From Cycloclasticus sp. symbiont of Poecilosclerida sp. M (GTDB taxonomy: Bacteria; Pseudomonadota; Gammaproteobacteria; Methylococcales; Cycloclasticaceae), in the NCBI GenBank assembly GCA_002101225.1, contig LWTN01000233.1, positions 1 to 42,209 on the forward strand: a stretch of DNA of 42,209 nucleotides. The letters run 5' to 3'. The first letter of the stretch is position 1, and the number at the start of each line of letters is the position of its first letter. Of this stretch, positions 7,234 to 15,240 are shown piece by piece. A program made the position numbers and the translations under genes. Below the pieces are notes generated by a model. That model saw only the letters and a program-made list of their open reading frames with translations. It was not told the origin of the DNA and searched no databases.

Positions 7234-8787
7234 ATGAGTAAAGAAAAATTAATTATTTTTGATACAACCTTGCGCGATGGGGAGCAAAGCCCAGGTGCAG
7301 CGATGACAGCTGATGAGAAGTTACGCATTGCTAAAGCCTTAGAGCGTATGAAGGTTGATGTTATCGAAGCAGGGTTTCCGATTTCGAGCGAGGGTGATTT
7401 TCTAGCGGTACAAAGTATTGCAAACGTTGTAAAAGATAGCCGAATTTGTGGCCTTGCACGAACCAATAAAGAAGATATAGAAAGGGCGGGTGAAGCGCTC
7501 AAAAATGCTAATGCATCGCGTATTCATACGTTTATTGCAACCTCACCTTTGCATATGCGCGAGAAATTGCAAATGGAGCCTGAGCAAGTCGTTGAGCAGG
7601 CGATTAAAGCCGTTAAGTTAGCGCGTCAATATACCGACGATGTGGAGTTCTCGCCTGAGGATGCTGGTCGTTCTGAGCTAGACTTTTTGTGTCGTATTAT
7701 TGAAGTGGCAATTGAAGCTGGCGCAACCACGATTAATATTCCCGATACAGTAGGTTATAACTTGCCAGAACAATACGGCAAGACGATTCGCGATTTAATT
7801 GAACGCGTACCTAATTCGGGTAAGGCAATTTTTTCCACCCATTGTCATAACGATTTGGGCTTAGCGGTGGCTAATTCACTTGCTGGTGTGATGAATGGAG
7901 CTCGACAAGTTGAATGTTCGATAAATGGTTTGGGTGAACGAGCGGGTAATGCAGCGATTGAAGAAGTCGTGATGGCAATACGCACGCGTCAAGATTTGTT
8001 TCCTTGTGATGTTGATGTTGATGCGACACAAATAATTACCTGCTCTAAGCTTGTTTCAAGTATTACTGGGTTTGCTATTCAACCGAATAAGGCGATTGTT
8101 GGTGTTAATGCTTTTGCGCACGAATCGGGCATTCATCAAGATGGCGTTTTAAAGTCGCGTGAAACGTATGAGATTATGCGTGCCCAAGACGTTGGCTTAA
8201 GCTCAAATAAATTGGTGCTAGGAAAACTATCTGGACGCAGTGCGTTTAAAAATCGTCTAGACGAGATGGGTATTGAGCTAGATAGTAAAGAAGAATTAAA
8301 TGATGCTTTTCGGCGTTTTAAGGAATTAGCTGATAAAAAATCGGTGATTTTTGATGAGGACATACAATCACTATTGTTGGATGTGGGGTTTGATGAGCAG
8401 ATGGTTGAAAAAGTGAAATTAGTGACGCTTAAAACTTGCTCTGAAACAGGGGAAACACCACACGCAGCCATCATGCTGAATGTTGGGGGCGTGGAACAGT
8501 CTAGCGAAGCCAGTGGTGGTGGAGCTGTTGATGCCACGTTTAAAGCAATTGAAAAAATCATTAACAGTGGCTCAAGCCTATTGCTTTACTCTGTAAATAA
8601 TGTGACTGAAGGCACCGATTCGCTTGGTGAGGTGGGCGTTAGGTTAGAAAAGGCGGGTCGGGTGGTCAATGGACACGGTTCTGATACTGATATTGTTATG
8701 GCTTCTGCCAAAGCCTACATAAAGGCGTTAAATAAGTTAGAAATGCCAAGTGAAAGGATTCATCCACAAGCATCTAGCGCAATTTAG
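7234..8787 (+). CDS. leuA: 2-isopropylmalate synthase
   Basis: A 517-residue protein, the normal length. It condenses acetyl-CoA with 2-oxoisovalerate, the first committed step of leucine synthesis. The TIM-barrel catalytic domain begins with [16 protein letters not shown] (residues 9-24). HCHNDLGLA at 203-211 carries the metal-binding histidines 203 and 205. The Gly-rich [10 protein letters not shown] follows near 233. The C-terminal third (from about residue 390) is the allosteric domain that gives leucine feedback inhibition. The ATG has GGAG 8 bp upstream. It stands apart from leuBCD, which are not in the window, and is probably transcribed alone behind its own leader and before a terminator. 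Confidence 0.97.
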   Translation: MSKEKLIIFDTTLRDGEQSPGAAMTADEKLRIAKALERMKVDVIEAGFPISSEGDFLAVQSIANVVKDSRICGLARTNKEDIERAGEALKNANASRIHTFIATSPLHMREKLQMEPEQVVEQAIKAVKLARQYTDDVEFSPEDAGRSELDFLCRIIEVAIEAGATTINIPDTVGYNLPEQYGKTIRDLIERVPNSGKAIFSTHCHNDLGLAVANSLAGVMNGARQVECSINGLGERAGNAAIEEVVMAIRTRQDLFPCDVDVDATQIITCSKLVSSITGFAIQPNKAIVGVNAFAHESGIHQDGVLKSRETYEIMRAQDVGLSSNKLVLGKLSGRSAFKNRLDEMGIELDSKEELNDAFRRFKELADKKSVIFDEDIQSLLLDVGFDEQMVEKVKLVTLKTCSETGETPHAAIMLNVGGVEQSSEASGGGAVDATFKAIEKIINSGSSLLLYSVNNVTEGTDSLGEVGVRLEKAGRVVNGHGSDTDIVMASAKAYIKALNKLEMPSERIHPQASSAI

Positions 8788-8802
8788 TTAGTTCTATTGA
8801 AT

Positions 8803-8844
8803 AAAAAACCCAGCTAAATGTTGAGTTTTTCATTGGGTTTTATT
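8803..8844. terminator. Bidirectional AT-rich terminator after leuA
   Basis: AATAAAA...CCCA on the left pairs with TGGGTTTTATT on the right around a loop of about 20 nt. A-rich and T-rich flanks allow termination in both directions. It lies between the convergent leuA and thioesterase genes and overlaps the stop of the latter. Confidence 0.5.
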
Positions 8845-9293
8845 CGTCATTTAGTGGCTTATTAGGGGATAGCAAAAAATGCATTCTCGCAATCGCTATT
8901 GGTTTGCTCTCATCTTTTTGCCAAGCCTGTGCATTGCATAAGGCGACGCGGTTTCCCATGCGTGTTACCTCGCAAGATGAATAGGTCGCGGTAGCTTCAC
9001 CTTTGCGTAGATAGTCAATTGAGAAATCGATAATTTTAGGTATCTTAGTCAGGGTGTTTGCCACATTAGGTCGAGCAAAGCTGCGTTTTCAAGGAATCCA
9101 GCCACCGCGCCGCCGTGTAACGCAGCTAGGATGGGGTTGCCAATGTTGCCTTCTTTAAATGGAAGGTGTGAAATAATTGTACCTTCTTGTAAAGACAACT
9201 CTACGCCTAAAAATTTTGCGTAGGGAATCATCTCGCCTAGGGGGCAGGTTTATTTCCAGTTTTTAATAGGTGAATACGTTTAAGAAGGCTCAT
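8840..9293 (-). pseudogene. PaaI-like hotdog thioesterase B, two frameshifts
   Basis: Three pieces in different frames line up with one PaaI-family thioesterase. Piece 1 is MSLLKRIHLLKTGNKPA from the ATG at 9293. Piece 2 is LGEMIPYAKFLGVELS...LHGGAVAGFLENAALLDLMW. Piece 3 is NTLTKIPKIIDFSIDYLRKG...AQAWQ...ARMHFLL, ending at 8840. The frame changes near 9240 (at a CCCCC run) and near 9055-9060. The HGG hotdog motif and the SIDYLRKG strand are both intact. The start ATG overlaps the stop of thioesterase A by 3 bp (AAATGA), so the two genes were translationally coupled. Relatives hydrolyse acyl- or aryl-CoA. Without the shifts the protein would be about 150 residues, typical for the family. Confidence 0.75.
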
Positions 9294-9720
9294 TTGGACA
9301 TTGGGAAAGAACTGTTTGAACGCATGAATGTGCTGCAAGCCGTCGCAATAGGCTTGTTTATATCGTCTGCATAGACCGTCGATCGGACAAAAGCTATGGT
9401 ATGCGTTATTCGATAACACTCGGCCATTGCGAAGACACCTTCGCCGGATTTGGCAGCTCTCATATGGTCAATGCGTAAGTCCAGCGTTGCCATTGCACGG
9501 AAGTTATTTTGAGCTTGAATAATTGCGACACCAAAAGCCGTATCAACCAATGTTGTAATGGCGCCACCATGGATTAAACGCTTTACAGGATCGCCAATCA
9601 AGTTTTCGTTAAAAGGCAACTTGATAGTTATTGTGTTTTTGCTGGTAGACAGTAATTGCAGGTTTAAGCTTTAGCGTGTGGCGTTTGGCAAATTTCTTTT
9701 AAAAATTCGCTAATCAGCAT
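9290..9720 (-). pseudogene. PaaI-like hotdog thioesterase A, one frameshift
   Basis: The start MLISEFLKEICQTPHAKA (ATG at 9720) stops at a TAA near 9667. The adjacent frame continues the same protein with LNLQLLSTSKNTITIKLPFNENLIGDP, then IHGGAITTLVDTAFG and ATLDLRIDHMRAA. The join at about 9670 reproduces the family N-terminus (FL....PHA..L...L......I.LPFN..LIGDP). A single-base indel therefore splits the gene. The HGG active-site loop and the DLRIDH strand are present. It lies 9 bp downstream of bamE on the same strand and immediately upstream of thioesterase B. The family is clear; the substrate is unknown. A translation restart at TTG 9619 would lack the first strand. Confidence 0.75.
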
Positions 9721-9729
9721 TTGCATTAC

Positions 9730-10224
9730 TTAGTATTTTTCGTCGTATTCAATTCCAATTGCTTCTAAAGCTTCATCCACAATGGTCTTATCATCTTCTA
9801 CACGCCGTGGAACGTCGACAACTTCGGTGTTAATAGTCATCGGTTTGAATTCGTTGCTAGGTCTAAAATCCCCCTTTAATCCAGCCAGTTCCCCATCCTT
9901 AAAGATTACCGTTATCCTTTCACGGGTACTTTGGCTACCACCTTTTTTAAGGTTGTAAAAGTAATCCCAACGCTCTTTATGGAATGGGTCGACCAGCAAG
10001 GGCGTGCCCAGTAAGAATTTTACTTGTCGTTTATCCATGCCAGGACGTAACTGATCAATCATCTCTTGTGTGACTACGTTACCTTGGCGAACGTTAATTT
10101 TATAGACGCCAGGCATATTCTCTGCAAGCACTTGCATCTCATCATTGAGCGTTTTTGCAGTTGAGCAAGCGGTTAATAATGTCGTTAAGACTGAGACTAA
10201 AATAATAATGAGAAGCGTTCGCAT
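9730..10224 (-). CDS. bamE: Outer-membrane assembly lipoprotein BamE (SmpA/OmlA)
   Basis: A 164-residue lipoprotein. The signal peptide runs to the lipobox LLTAC with the lipidated Cys at residue 20. The SmpA/OmlA domain follows, with [20 protein letters not shown], the [19 protein letters not shown] helix-strand motif, and ERWDYFYNL. BamE supports the BAM complex that inserts beta-barrel proteins into the outer membrane. A C-terminal extension of about 45 residues (acidic, [13 protein letters not shown]) goes beyond the domain, as in several gammaproteobacteria. It is divergent from fur, the standard arrangement. The two broken thioesterase genes follow it directly. Confidence 0.95.
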   Translation of the reverse strand: MRTLLIIILVSVLTTLLTACSTAKTLNDEMQVLAENMPGVYKINVRQGNVVTQEMIDQLRPGMDKRQVKFLLGTPLLVDPFHKERWDYFYNLKKGGSQSTRERITVIFKDGELAGLKGDFRPSNEFKPMTINTEVVDVPRRVEDDKTIVDEALEAIGIEYDEKY

Positions 10225-10304
10225 ATTATGTGTGACTGTGTATGATTAAGGCAGTAGGATAATACATTATCTATGTATTTTATTCATCTAATTTTGGGGA
10301 TGTG

Positions 10305-10715
10305 ATGGAGTCTAAAGACTTAAGAGATGCGGGTTTAAAAGTAACACTACCCAGGTTAAAAATACTCAAGATGCTTGAAAAAGCAGCGAACCGTCACCTT
10401 TCTGCTGAGGCGATATATAAGGTGTTACTTGAGGAAGGCGAGGAGATTGGTCTAGCAACTGTTTACCGTGTCCTCACGCAGTTTGAATCAGCAGGCTTGA
10501 TTAAAAGGCATCACTTTGAAGGTGGAAATTCTGTATTTGAATTGGAACAAGGCGAGCACCACGATCATATTTTATGTATTAAATGTGGCCGAGTTGACGA
10601 GTTTTATGACGATTTAATTGAAGAAAGGCAAAACAAGGTAGCGGAAAAATTAGGCTATAAAATGACCGATCATAGCTTGTATATGTATGGTGTTTGCCCA
10701 GCTTGTAACGCTTAA
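10305..10715 (+). CDS. fur: Ferric uptake regulator Fur
   Basis: A 136-residue iron-responsive repressor. The N-terminal winged helix contains LKVTLPRLKIL and the recognition region GLATVYRVLTQFESAGL. The metal sites are visible: HHDH at 85-88 and CIKC at 91-94, with the second Cys pair CPAC at 131-134. I chose the ATG at 10305, 4 bp after GGGGA. The GTG at 10302 is in frame but lies only 1 bp from that ribosome site. Divergent from bamE and convergent with recN, it keeps the usual bamE-fur-recN cluster. No obvious Fur box is seen in the 80-bp promoter region. Confidence 0.96.
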   Translation: MESKDLRDAGLKVTLPRLKILKMLEKAANRHLSAEAIYKVLLEEGEEIGLATVYRVLTQFESAGLIKRHHFEGGNSVFELEQGEHHDHILCIKCGRVDEFYDDLIEERQNKVAEKLGYKMTDHSLYMYGVCPACNA

Positions 10716-10729
10716 CCAATTCGGTTGTA

Positions 10730-12403
10730 TTAAGCGGTATTAGCATTCTCGACCATTTCTTGCGCATGAGCGATGGTTTTTTCAGACATCTCGGTGCCGC
10801 CTAACATTCTTGCTACCTCGCGCACTCTTTGCTCATTATCGAGTAGTTTGACCTCTGTTTGCATAGCTCCTTGTTCTTTTGATTTGCTAACAAATATGTG
10901 CTGTTGCCCTTGGGACGCAACTTGAGGTAAATGGGTGACGCAAAGTATTTGTCGATCAGCAGCTAGTTCGCGCAATCGCACGCCCACCGTTTCAGCAACT
11001 CCACCCCCTATGCCGGCATCAACTTCGTCAAAGATAAGCGTCGGTGTTGTTTTTGCTTGCGTAGCGACGACTTGAATTGCAAGGCTGATACGAGAAAGTT
11101 CACCGCCTGACGCAACTTTTCCCATCGGCATAAGTGGCATCCCCGGGTTGGTGGATATCATGAGTTGAACTTGATCCAAGCCATTTAACAAGGGCTTGCT
11201 TTGTTCGTCATAGTGGCACTGTATTTCCAATTTTCCATCTGGTAAGCCGAGCGTTTTAAGTGTGCTTGATATGTGCCCGCCCAGCTCTTCAGCTTTGTCG
11301 CTTCGCCGTTGATGTAACAATAAGGCGGCTGAATAATAGTTGTGTTCAGACGTTTTTATTTCTTGTTGCAAAGCTGAAAGGCGTTCGTCGCGGTGCTCTA
11401 GTTGATTAAGCCGACTTTCTAAAGAGCGATATTTTTCTTTAATTTGATTGGGTTCAACATGGAGTTTGCGAGCCAGCTTGTGTACTAAGCTTAGACGCTG
11501 GTCCATTGCTTGTTGCTGTTCAGGGTCGGCGTTTTGGTTGTCTAATTTTGACCTTAAGTCTCGCCCAGCTTCTTGTATTTGAATAACAGCTTCAGTTAAC
11601 TGTTCCGAAACCTCGCTGAATTCCGGAGCCATATCTGCCAATGTTGTAACGTGCTGACTAACGTCGCTTAGCTGTGTGTATATCGATTGGGCATCGTCTT
11701 CATATAGCTGGTTAGCTTGTCGCTCTCCAACCTCAACAATTTTACCCATGTTGGATAAGCGAGTGTGTTCTTCGATAAGCTTGGCGTAGTCAAAATTAAC
11801 GAGGTCAGCTTCCTCCAGTTCTTGAATTTGATAACGCAGCAATTGTTTTTCGCCTTCATTATCTACGTTTCCGCCTGCTAGCTTCACGAGCTCATCGTTC
11901 AAAGTTTTCCAATGCTCATAAGCATTCTGACAATTTAAAAGCTCACTTTTCGGCTGACATGAATCATCAACTAAGGCGCACTGTTTGCTGGGTTGCAATA
12001 GGGTTAAGTGGGCGTGTTGGCCGTGAATGCCAATAAGATGGGTGGACAAGTCTTCCAGTGTTTTCAGGTTAACGGCTTGGCCGTTAATAAACGCGCGGGA
12101 ACGGCCATCTGCATTTACAACACGGCGGATAATGCATTCCTCGTCGTCAATTTCGTGCTGTTCGAGCCAGTGTTTAACTGAGTCGATTTGGCTAATATCA
12201 AAGTCTAAGCTTATTTCTGCTTTTTCCGCTCCTGGCCGAAGTAGGGTTGTGTCTGCGCGCTCACCTAGACATAATTTCATCGCCGTTAATAGAATCGATT
12301 TACCCGCTCCTGTTTCACCCGTCAGCACGGTCATGCCTGGGCTTAGTTCAAGGTTGAGCGTATCAACAACGGCAAGGCCTCTAATGTAGATCGAACGTAG
12401 CAC
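10730..12403 (-). CDS. recN: DNA repair protein RecN
   Basis: A 557-residue SMC-like ATPase of normal length that acts in recombinational repair of double-strand breaks. Walker A is GETGAGKS (residues 29-36). The long central coiled-coil arms (about 160-370) are rich in Glu, Gln and Leu. The signature SGGELSRISLAIQ and Walker B LIFDEVDAGIGGG lie near 430-480. The start is a GTG, matching the family N-terminus (ML...I....A.VD). It is 13 bp downstream of nadK on the same strand, so the two probably form one transcript. Confidence 0.97.
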   Translation of the reverse strand: MLRSIYIRGLAVVDTLNLELSPGMTVLTGETGAGKSILLTAMKLCLGERADTTLLRPGAEKAEISLDFDISQIDSVKHWLEQHEIDDEECIIRRVVNADGRSRAFINGQAVNLKTLEDLSTHLIGIHGQHAHLTLLQPSKQCALVDDSCQPKSELLNCQNAYEHWKTLNDELVKLAGGNVDNEGEKQLLRYQIQELEEADLVNFDYAKLIEEHTRLSNMGKIVEVGERQANQLYEDDAQSIYTQLSDVSQHVTTLADMAPEFSEVSEQLTEAVIQIQEAGRDLRSKLDNQNADPEQQQAMDQRLSLVHKLARKLHVEPNQIKEKYRSLESRLNQLEHRDERLSALQQEIKTSEHNYYSAALLLHQRRSDKAEELGGHISSTLKTLGLPDGKLEIQCHYDEQSKPLLNGLDQVQLMISTNPGMPLMPMGKVASGGELSRISLAIQVVATQAKTTPTLIFDEVDAGIGGGVAETVGVRLRELAADRQILCVTHLPQVASQGQQHIFVSKSKEQGAMQTEVKLLDNEQRVREVARMLGGTEMSEKTIAHAQEMVENANTA

Positions 12404-12416
12404 GACTAAGACGTTA

Positions 12417-13295
12417 TCAAGGTGAGGTGCTCCAGTTTAGCTTGGCGCGTAATATTTCAAAAAAGTCGTGGTCTTTGGGATGTAACAAGCGGATTTTTTT
12501 GTCGTGCTGTTTAATGCTTACGCGGTCTCCCTCACGAATGGTAGGCAAAATAACGTTATCGCAAGTGAGTTGGGCCTCGTGTTTGTCACGCTGACTAAAG
12601 CTTATGTCAATCGTACTATTGCCATCGACAACGATGGGCCGATTACTCAGCGTATGGGGGTTGATAGGTACGAGCACTAAAGCATTAAGAGATGGATGCA
12701 TTAAAGGGCCGCCACCTGATAATGCATAGGCGGTTGACCCCGTTGGTGTTGCGATAATGAGCCCATCGGAGCGTTGGGTGTTAAGAAACTTCTTGTCAAC
12801 AAAGGTTTCAATTTCGATTAATCCTGGAGACTGTAGGCGGTGTATAGCGACTTCATTAAAGGCAGACTGTTGGAAAATCAACTCATCTTGTCTAAATATT
12901 TGGGCGTTTAAAATGACGCGTTCTTCGGCATGAAAATGACCGTCAAGGATCTCTTTTATTTTGTTGTTCATGTCGTCGGGTGAGACATCAACTAAAAAAC
13001 CGAGCGTACCAAGATTGACGCCAATTAATGGGATGTCTGTGTTTACAAGCGATCGAGCCGCTGATAATAACGTGCCATCACCGCCGACTGAGATAATCAA
13101 ATCACTCCGTTTGGCTAACGTTTCAATGTCGCAGATTTGATCGCTCAATGTTTCAGTGTGTTTAGCGGTTTCAGGATCCACCAAGATATTTAAGCCTTGC
13201 TCAGCAAGAAACTGGCAAAGCGCACGGGTCGTTTGCCGTATGTCGTTTGCCTTCGGTTTGCTGATTAGCCCAATGGTTTTAAAAGCTTGCTTCAT
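12417..13295 (-). CDS. nadK: NAD kinase
   Basis: A 292-residue cytoplasmic enzyme that phosphorylates NAD+ to NADP+. The diagnostic GGDGT motif is at residues 71-75, followed by GVNLGTLGFLVD. The second conserved region, RSDGLIIATPTGSTAYALSGGGP, lies near 180-202. A good ribosome site (AAGGAG) stands 4 bp before the ATG. It is divergent from hrcA and the CIRCE operator. recN follows closely. Confidence 0.97.
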   Translation of the reverse strand: MKQAFKTIGLISKPKANDIRQTTRALCQFLAEQGLNILVDPETAKHTETLSDQICDIETLAKRSDLIISVGGDGTLLSAARSLVNTDIPLIGVNLGTLGFLVDVSPDDMNNKIKEILDGHFHAEERVILNAQIFRQDELIFQQSAFNEVAIHRLQSPGLIEIETFVDKKFLNTQRSDGLIIATPTGSTAYALSGGGPLMHPSLNALVLVPINPHTLSNRPIVVDGNSTIDISFSQRDKHEAQLTCDNVILPTIREGDRVSIKQHDKKIRLLHPKDHDFFEILRAKLNWSTSP

Positions 13296-13417
13296 GTAAC
13301 TCCTTATATATCGCGAAAATCTACCACGAAGTGAACAATTATGCGCTGTAATTCTAAAGAATTTTACTTCAAAGGTTTAGTTTTGGTTTGGCGTGTGATG
13401 ATAAATAATAATATCGC

Positions 13418-13452
13418 TATGATTTTTAGCACTGTCTAGCCTTGAGTACTAA
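13418..13452 (+). promoter_or_regulatory. CIRCE operator and -10 of hrcA
   Basis: The inverted repeat TTAGCACTG-N9-GAGTACTAA (13426-13452) matches the HrcA operator TTAGCACTC-N9-GAGTGCTAA at 16 of 18 arm positions, with the exact 9-bp spacer. A -10-like TATGAT at 13418-13423 lies just upstream, so the operator would cover the transcription start. HrcA should therefore repress its own gene. The site also rules out the in-frame TTG at 13442 as a start, because it is inside the operator. Confidence 0.8.
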
Positions 13453-13474
13453 ATTCGCTCATAATATGACCCAT

Positions 13475-14515
13475 ATGAATTCCCATTTTCCAGAGCTCAA
13501 CGAGCGATCTCAGCAGCTATTAAAGTTATTAGTTGAACGCTTTATACAAGACGGGCAGCCGGTTGGATCGCGCGCGCTTTCGTGTGAAAAAGGTTTGGGC
13601 TTAAGCTCAGCTACGATACGTAATGTGATGGCTGACTTGGAAGAATTGGGCCTTATACACTCACCGCATACGTCGGCCGGCCGCGTACCCACCAATAGCG
13701 GTTACCGTTTTTTTGTTGATTCTTTGCTGACAGTTAAGGATGTTGATCTAAAGCAATTTGAACGCCTAAAACATGGTGCTGAAGAAGGTGAGGACAGTGG
13801 AAAAATTATTACGACAGCCTCACAATTACTCTCAGGAATCACAAATTTAGCGGGTGTCGTTACATTACCAAAACGCGATGCCGCTAGTTTTCGTCAAATA
13901 GAGTTTATGCCGCTGTCTAAAGGGCGGATCCTTGTGATTTTAGTAACCAATGACCACGAAGTGCATAACCGCGTTATTTTGACAGAGAAGAACTTTGACG
14001 CGGCTCAGTTGCAGCAGGCAGCTAACTATCTCAATACACTGTTTTCCGGGCATAGCCTTCAAGATGTGGCAAAGATTATTGCAACAGAAATGGGTGATAC
14101 GCGCGAGCAACTAAATCAAATGATGAGCGATGCGATTACCTTGGCGCACCAAAGCTTGGATGGGCAAAAAACACCTGATGGTCTCGTTGTTACAGGTGAA
14201 ACAAATCTAATGGGTTTTGATGAATTATCACAGCCTGATAAGTTAAGGCATCTTTTTGAGGCGTTTAGTGAGAAACAAGACATCATGCATTTGATGGATA
14301 AGTGTATGGATGCGAATGGCGTGCAGGTTTTCATTGGTGAGGAATCGGGTTACCAAGCGTTCAATGGCTGTAGCCTAGTTACGGCCTCTTACGCAGTCGA
14401 CAATCAAACGGTTGGGGTGTTAGGGGTTATTGGTCCAACGCGCATGTCTTACGAGAAAGTGGTGCCGCTCGTTGATGTGACGGCTAAAGCGCTTGGCGAG
14501 GCCTTGAAACCCTAA
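13475..14515 (+). CDS. hrcA: Heat-inducible transcription repressor HrcA
   Basis: A 346-residue repressor, normal length. The N-terminal winged helix carries LNERSQQLLKLLVERFIQDGQPVGSR and then SSATIRNVMADLEELGLIHSPHTSAGRVPT. A GAF-like dimerisation domain follows. The C-terminal block VGVLGVIGPTRMSYEKVVPLVD is diagnostic. I chose the ATG at 13475, which puts the conserved LNERSQ near the N-terminus. An ATG at 13466 is also possible; neither has a good ribosome site. It binds the CIRCE element directly upstream. The gene heads the grpE-dnaK-dnaJ block, whose later genes have sigma-32-like promoters of their own. Confidence 0.95.
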   Translation: MNSHFPELNERSQQLLKLLVERFIQDGQPVGSRALSCEKGLGLSSATIRNVMADLEELGLIHSPHTSAGRVPTNSGYRFFVDSLLTVKDVDLKQFERLKHGAEEGEDSGKIITTASQLLSGITNLAGVVTLPKRDAASFRQIEFMPLSKGRILVILVTNDHEVHNRVILTEKNFDAAQLQQAANYLNTLFSGHSLQDVAKIIATEMGDTREQLNQMMSDAITLAHQSLDGQKTPDGLVVTGETNLMGFDELSQPDKLRHLFEAFSEKQDIMHLMDKCMDANGVQVFIGEESGYQAFNGCSLVTASYAVDNQTVGVLGVIGPTRMSYEKVVPLVDVTAKALGEALKP

Positions 14516-14530
14516 ATTTAATCACCATTA
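14503..14530 (+). promoter_or_regulatory. Sigma-32-like promoter of grpE
   Basis: CTTGAAA (14503-14509), 13 bp, CACCATTA (14523-14530). The -35 is a perfect match to the sigma-32 consensus. The -10 departs from CCCCATNT at two positions. It overlaps the end of hrcA and stands 50 bp before grpE. Confidence 0.55.
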
Positions 14531-14579
14531 TTAGGTCGAACTAATTTCAAATAACTTTAATTTATAACGAGGATACAAG

Positions 14580-15158
14580 ATGGGGTCTGAAAAAAAGCCA
14601 GATCAAGAAGAGCTAGAACAAACTCAGGAGAGCGAGGTAAAAGCTACTTCCGAAACTGAAAAGGTCGATGAAAGCGCAGAAGCAAGCGTCGAAATTAAGC
14701 TTGAAGCTGAAAAGAAGCGCGCCGATGAGAATTGGGAAAAGGTGCTTTTGGCTAAAGCCGAACTTGAGAACGTCAGGCGTCGTACGCAAAATGATATTAC
14801 AAAGGCGCATCAATTTGCGATTGAGAAAATAGCAAAAGAGCTGATTTTGGTGGTCGACAGTTTTGAGATTGGACTTGAGGCTGCGAGAAAAGTTGATGGC
14901 GACACCACATCGATTAAAGAAGGCATGGAGCTGACTTATAAGCAGTTAATGACGACGTTAACCAAATCGGGCATAGCTCAAATAAATCCTGAAGGTGAAG
15001 CGTTTGACCCCGAGTTGCACCAAGCGATGTCTATGCTGCCGAGTGATGAACACGAAGCTAATAGTGTGATGCAAGTTTTTCAAAAAGGCTTTTCCCTTAA
15101 TGGGCGATTATTAAGGCCTGCGATGGTGATTGTGTCCCAAGCACCCGCCAAAGAATAA
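14580..15158 (+). CDS. grpE: Nucleotide exchange factor GrpE
   Basis: A 192-residue DnaK co-chaperone that releases ADP from DnaK. An acidic, disordered N-terminus (residues 1-40, Glu/Ser-rich) leads into the long dimerisation coiled coil. The conserved segment is KAELENVRRRTQNDITKAHQFA. The C-terminal beta domain has FDPELHQAMSML and GFSLNGRLLRPAMVIVS. The ATG follows ACGAGGATACAAG, an adequate ribosome site. It sits between hrcA and dnaK, as in many bacteria. Confidence 0.97.
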   Translation: MGSEKKPDQEELEQTQESEVKATSETEKVDESAEASVEIKLEAEKKRADENWEKVLLAKAELENVRRRTQNDITKAHQFAIEKIAKELILVVDSFEIGLEAARKVDGDTTSIKEGMELTYKQLMTTLTKSGIAQINPEGEAFDPELHQAMSMLPSDEHEANSVMQVFQKGFSLNGRLLRPAMVIVSQAPAKE

Positions 15159-15171
15159 ATCTTTGTGCTGG

Positions 15172-15199
15172 CTTGAAATTTTAAAGTAAAGCCCCATAT
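15172..15199 (+). promoter_or_regulatory. Sigma-32 heat-shock promoter of dnaK
   Basis: CTTGAAA (15172-15178), a 13-bp spacer, CCCCATAT (15192-15199). Both hexamer regions match the heat-shock sigma consensus (CTTGAAA and CCCCATNT) at every defined position. It lies in the grpE-dnaK gap, 41 bp before the dnaK ATG. Confidence 0.9.
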
Positions 15200-15240
15200 C
15201 TATTACAAGAAACAAATTGAATACAGCACGGAGATAGAAG

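Noticed and set aside
9237-9419. A 60-codon minus-strand frame taken as a separate protein
   Set aside because: Only its last 19 codons matter, as the start of thioesterase B (MSLLKRIHLL). The upstream part is thioesterase A in the wrong frame.
13442-13474. TTG at 13442 as the hrcA start
   Set aside because: It lies inside the CIRCE operator and would add residues absent from the family.
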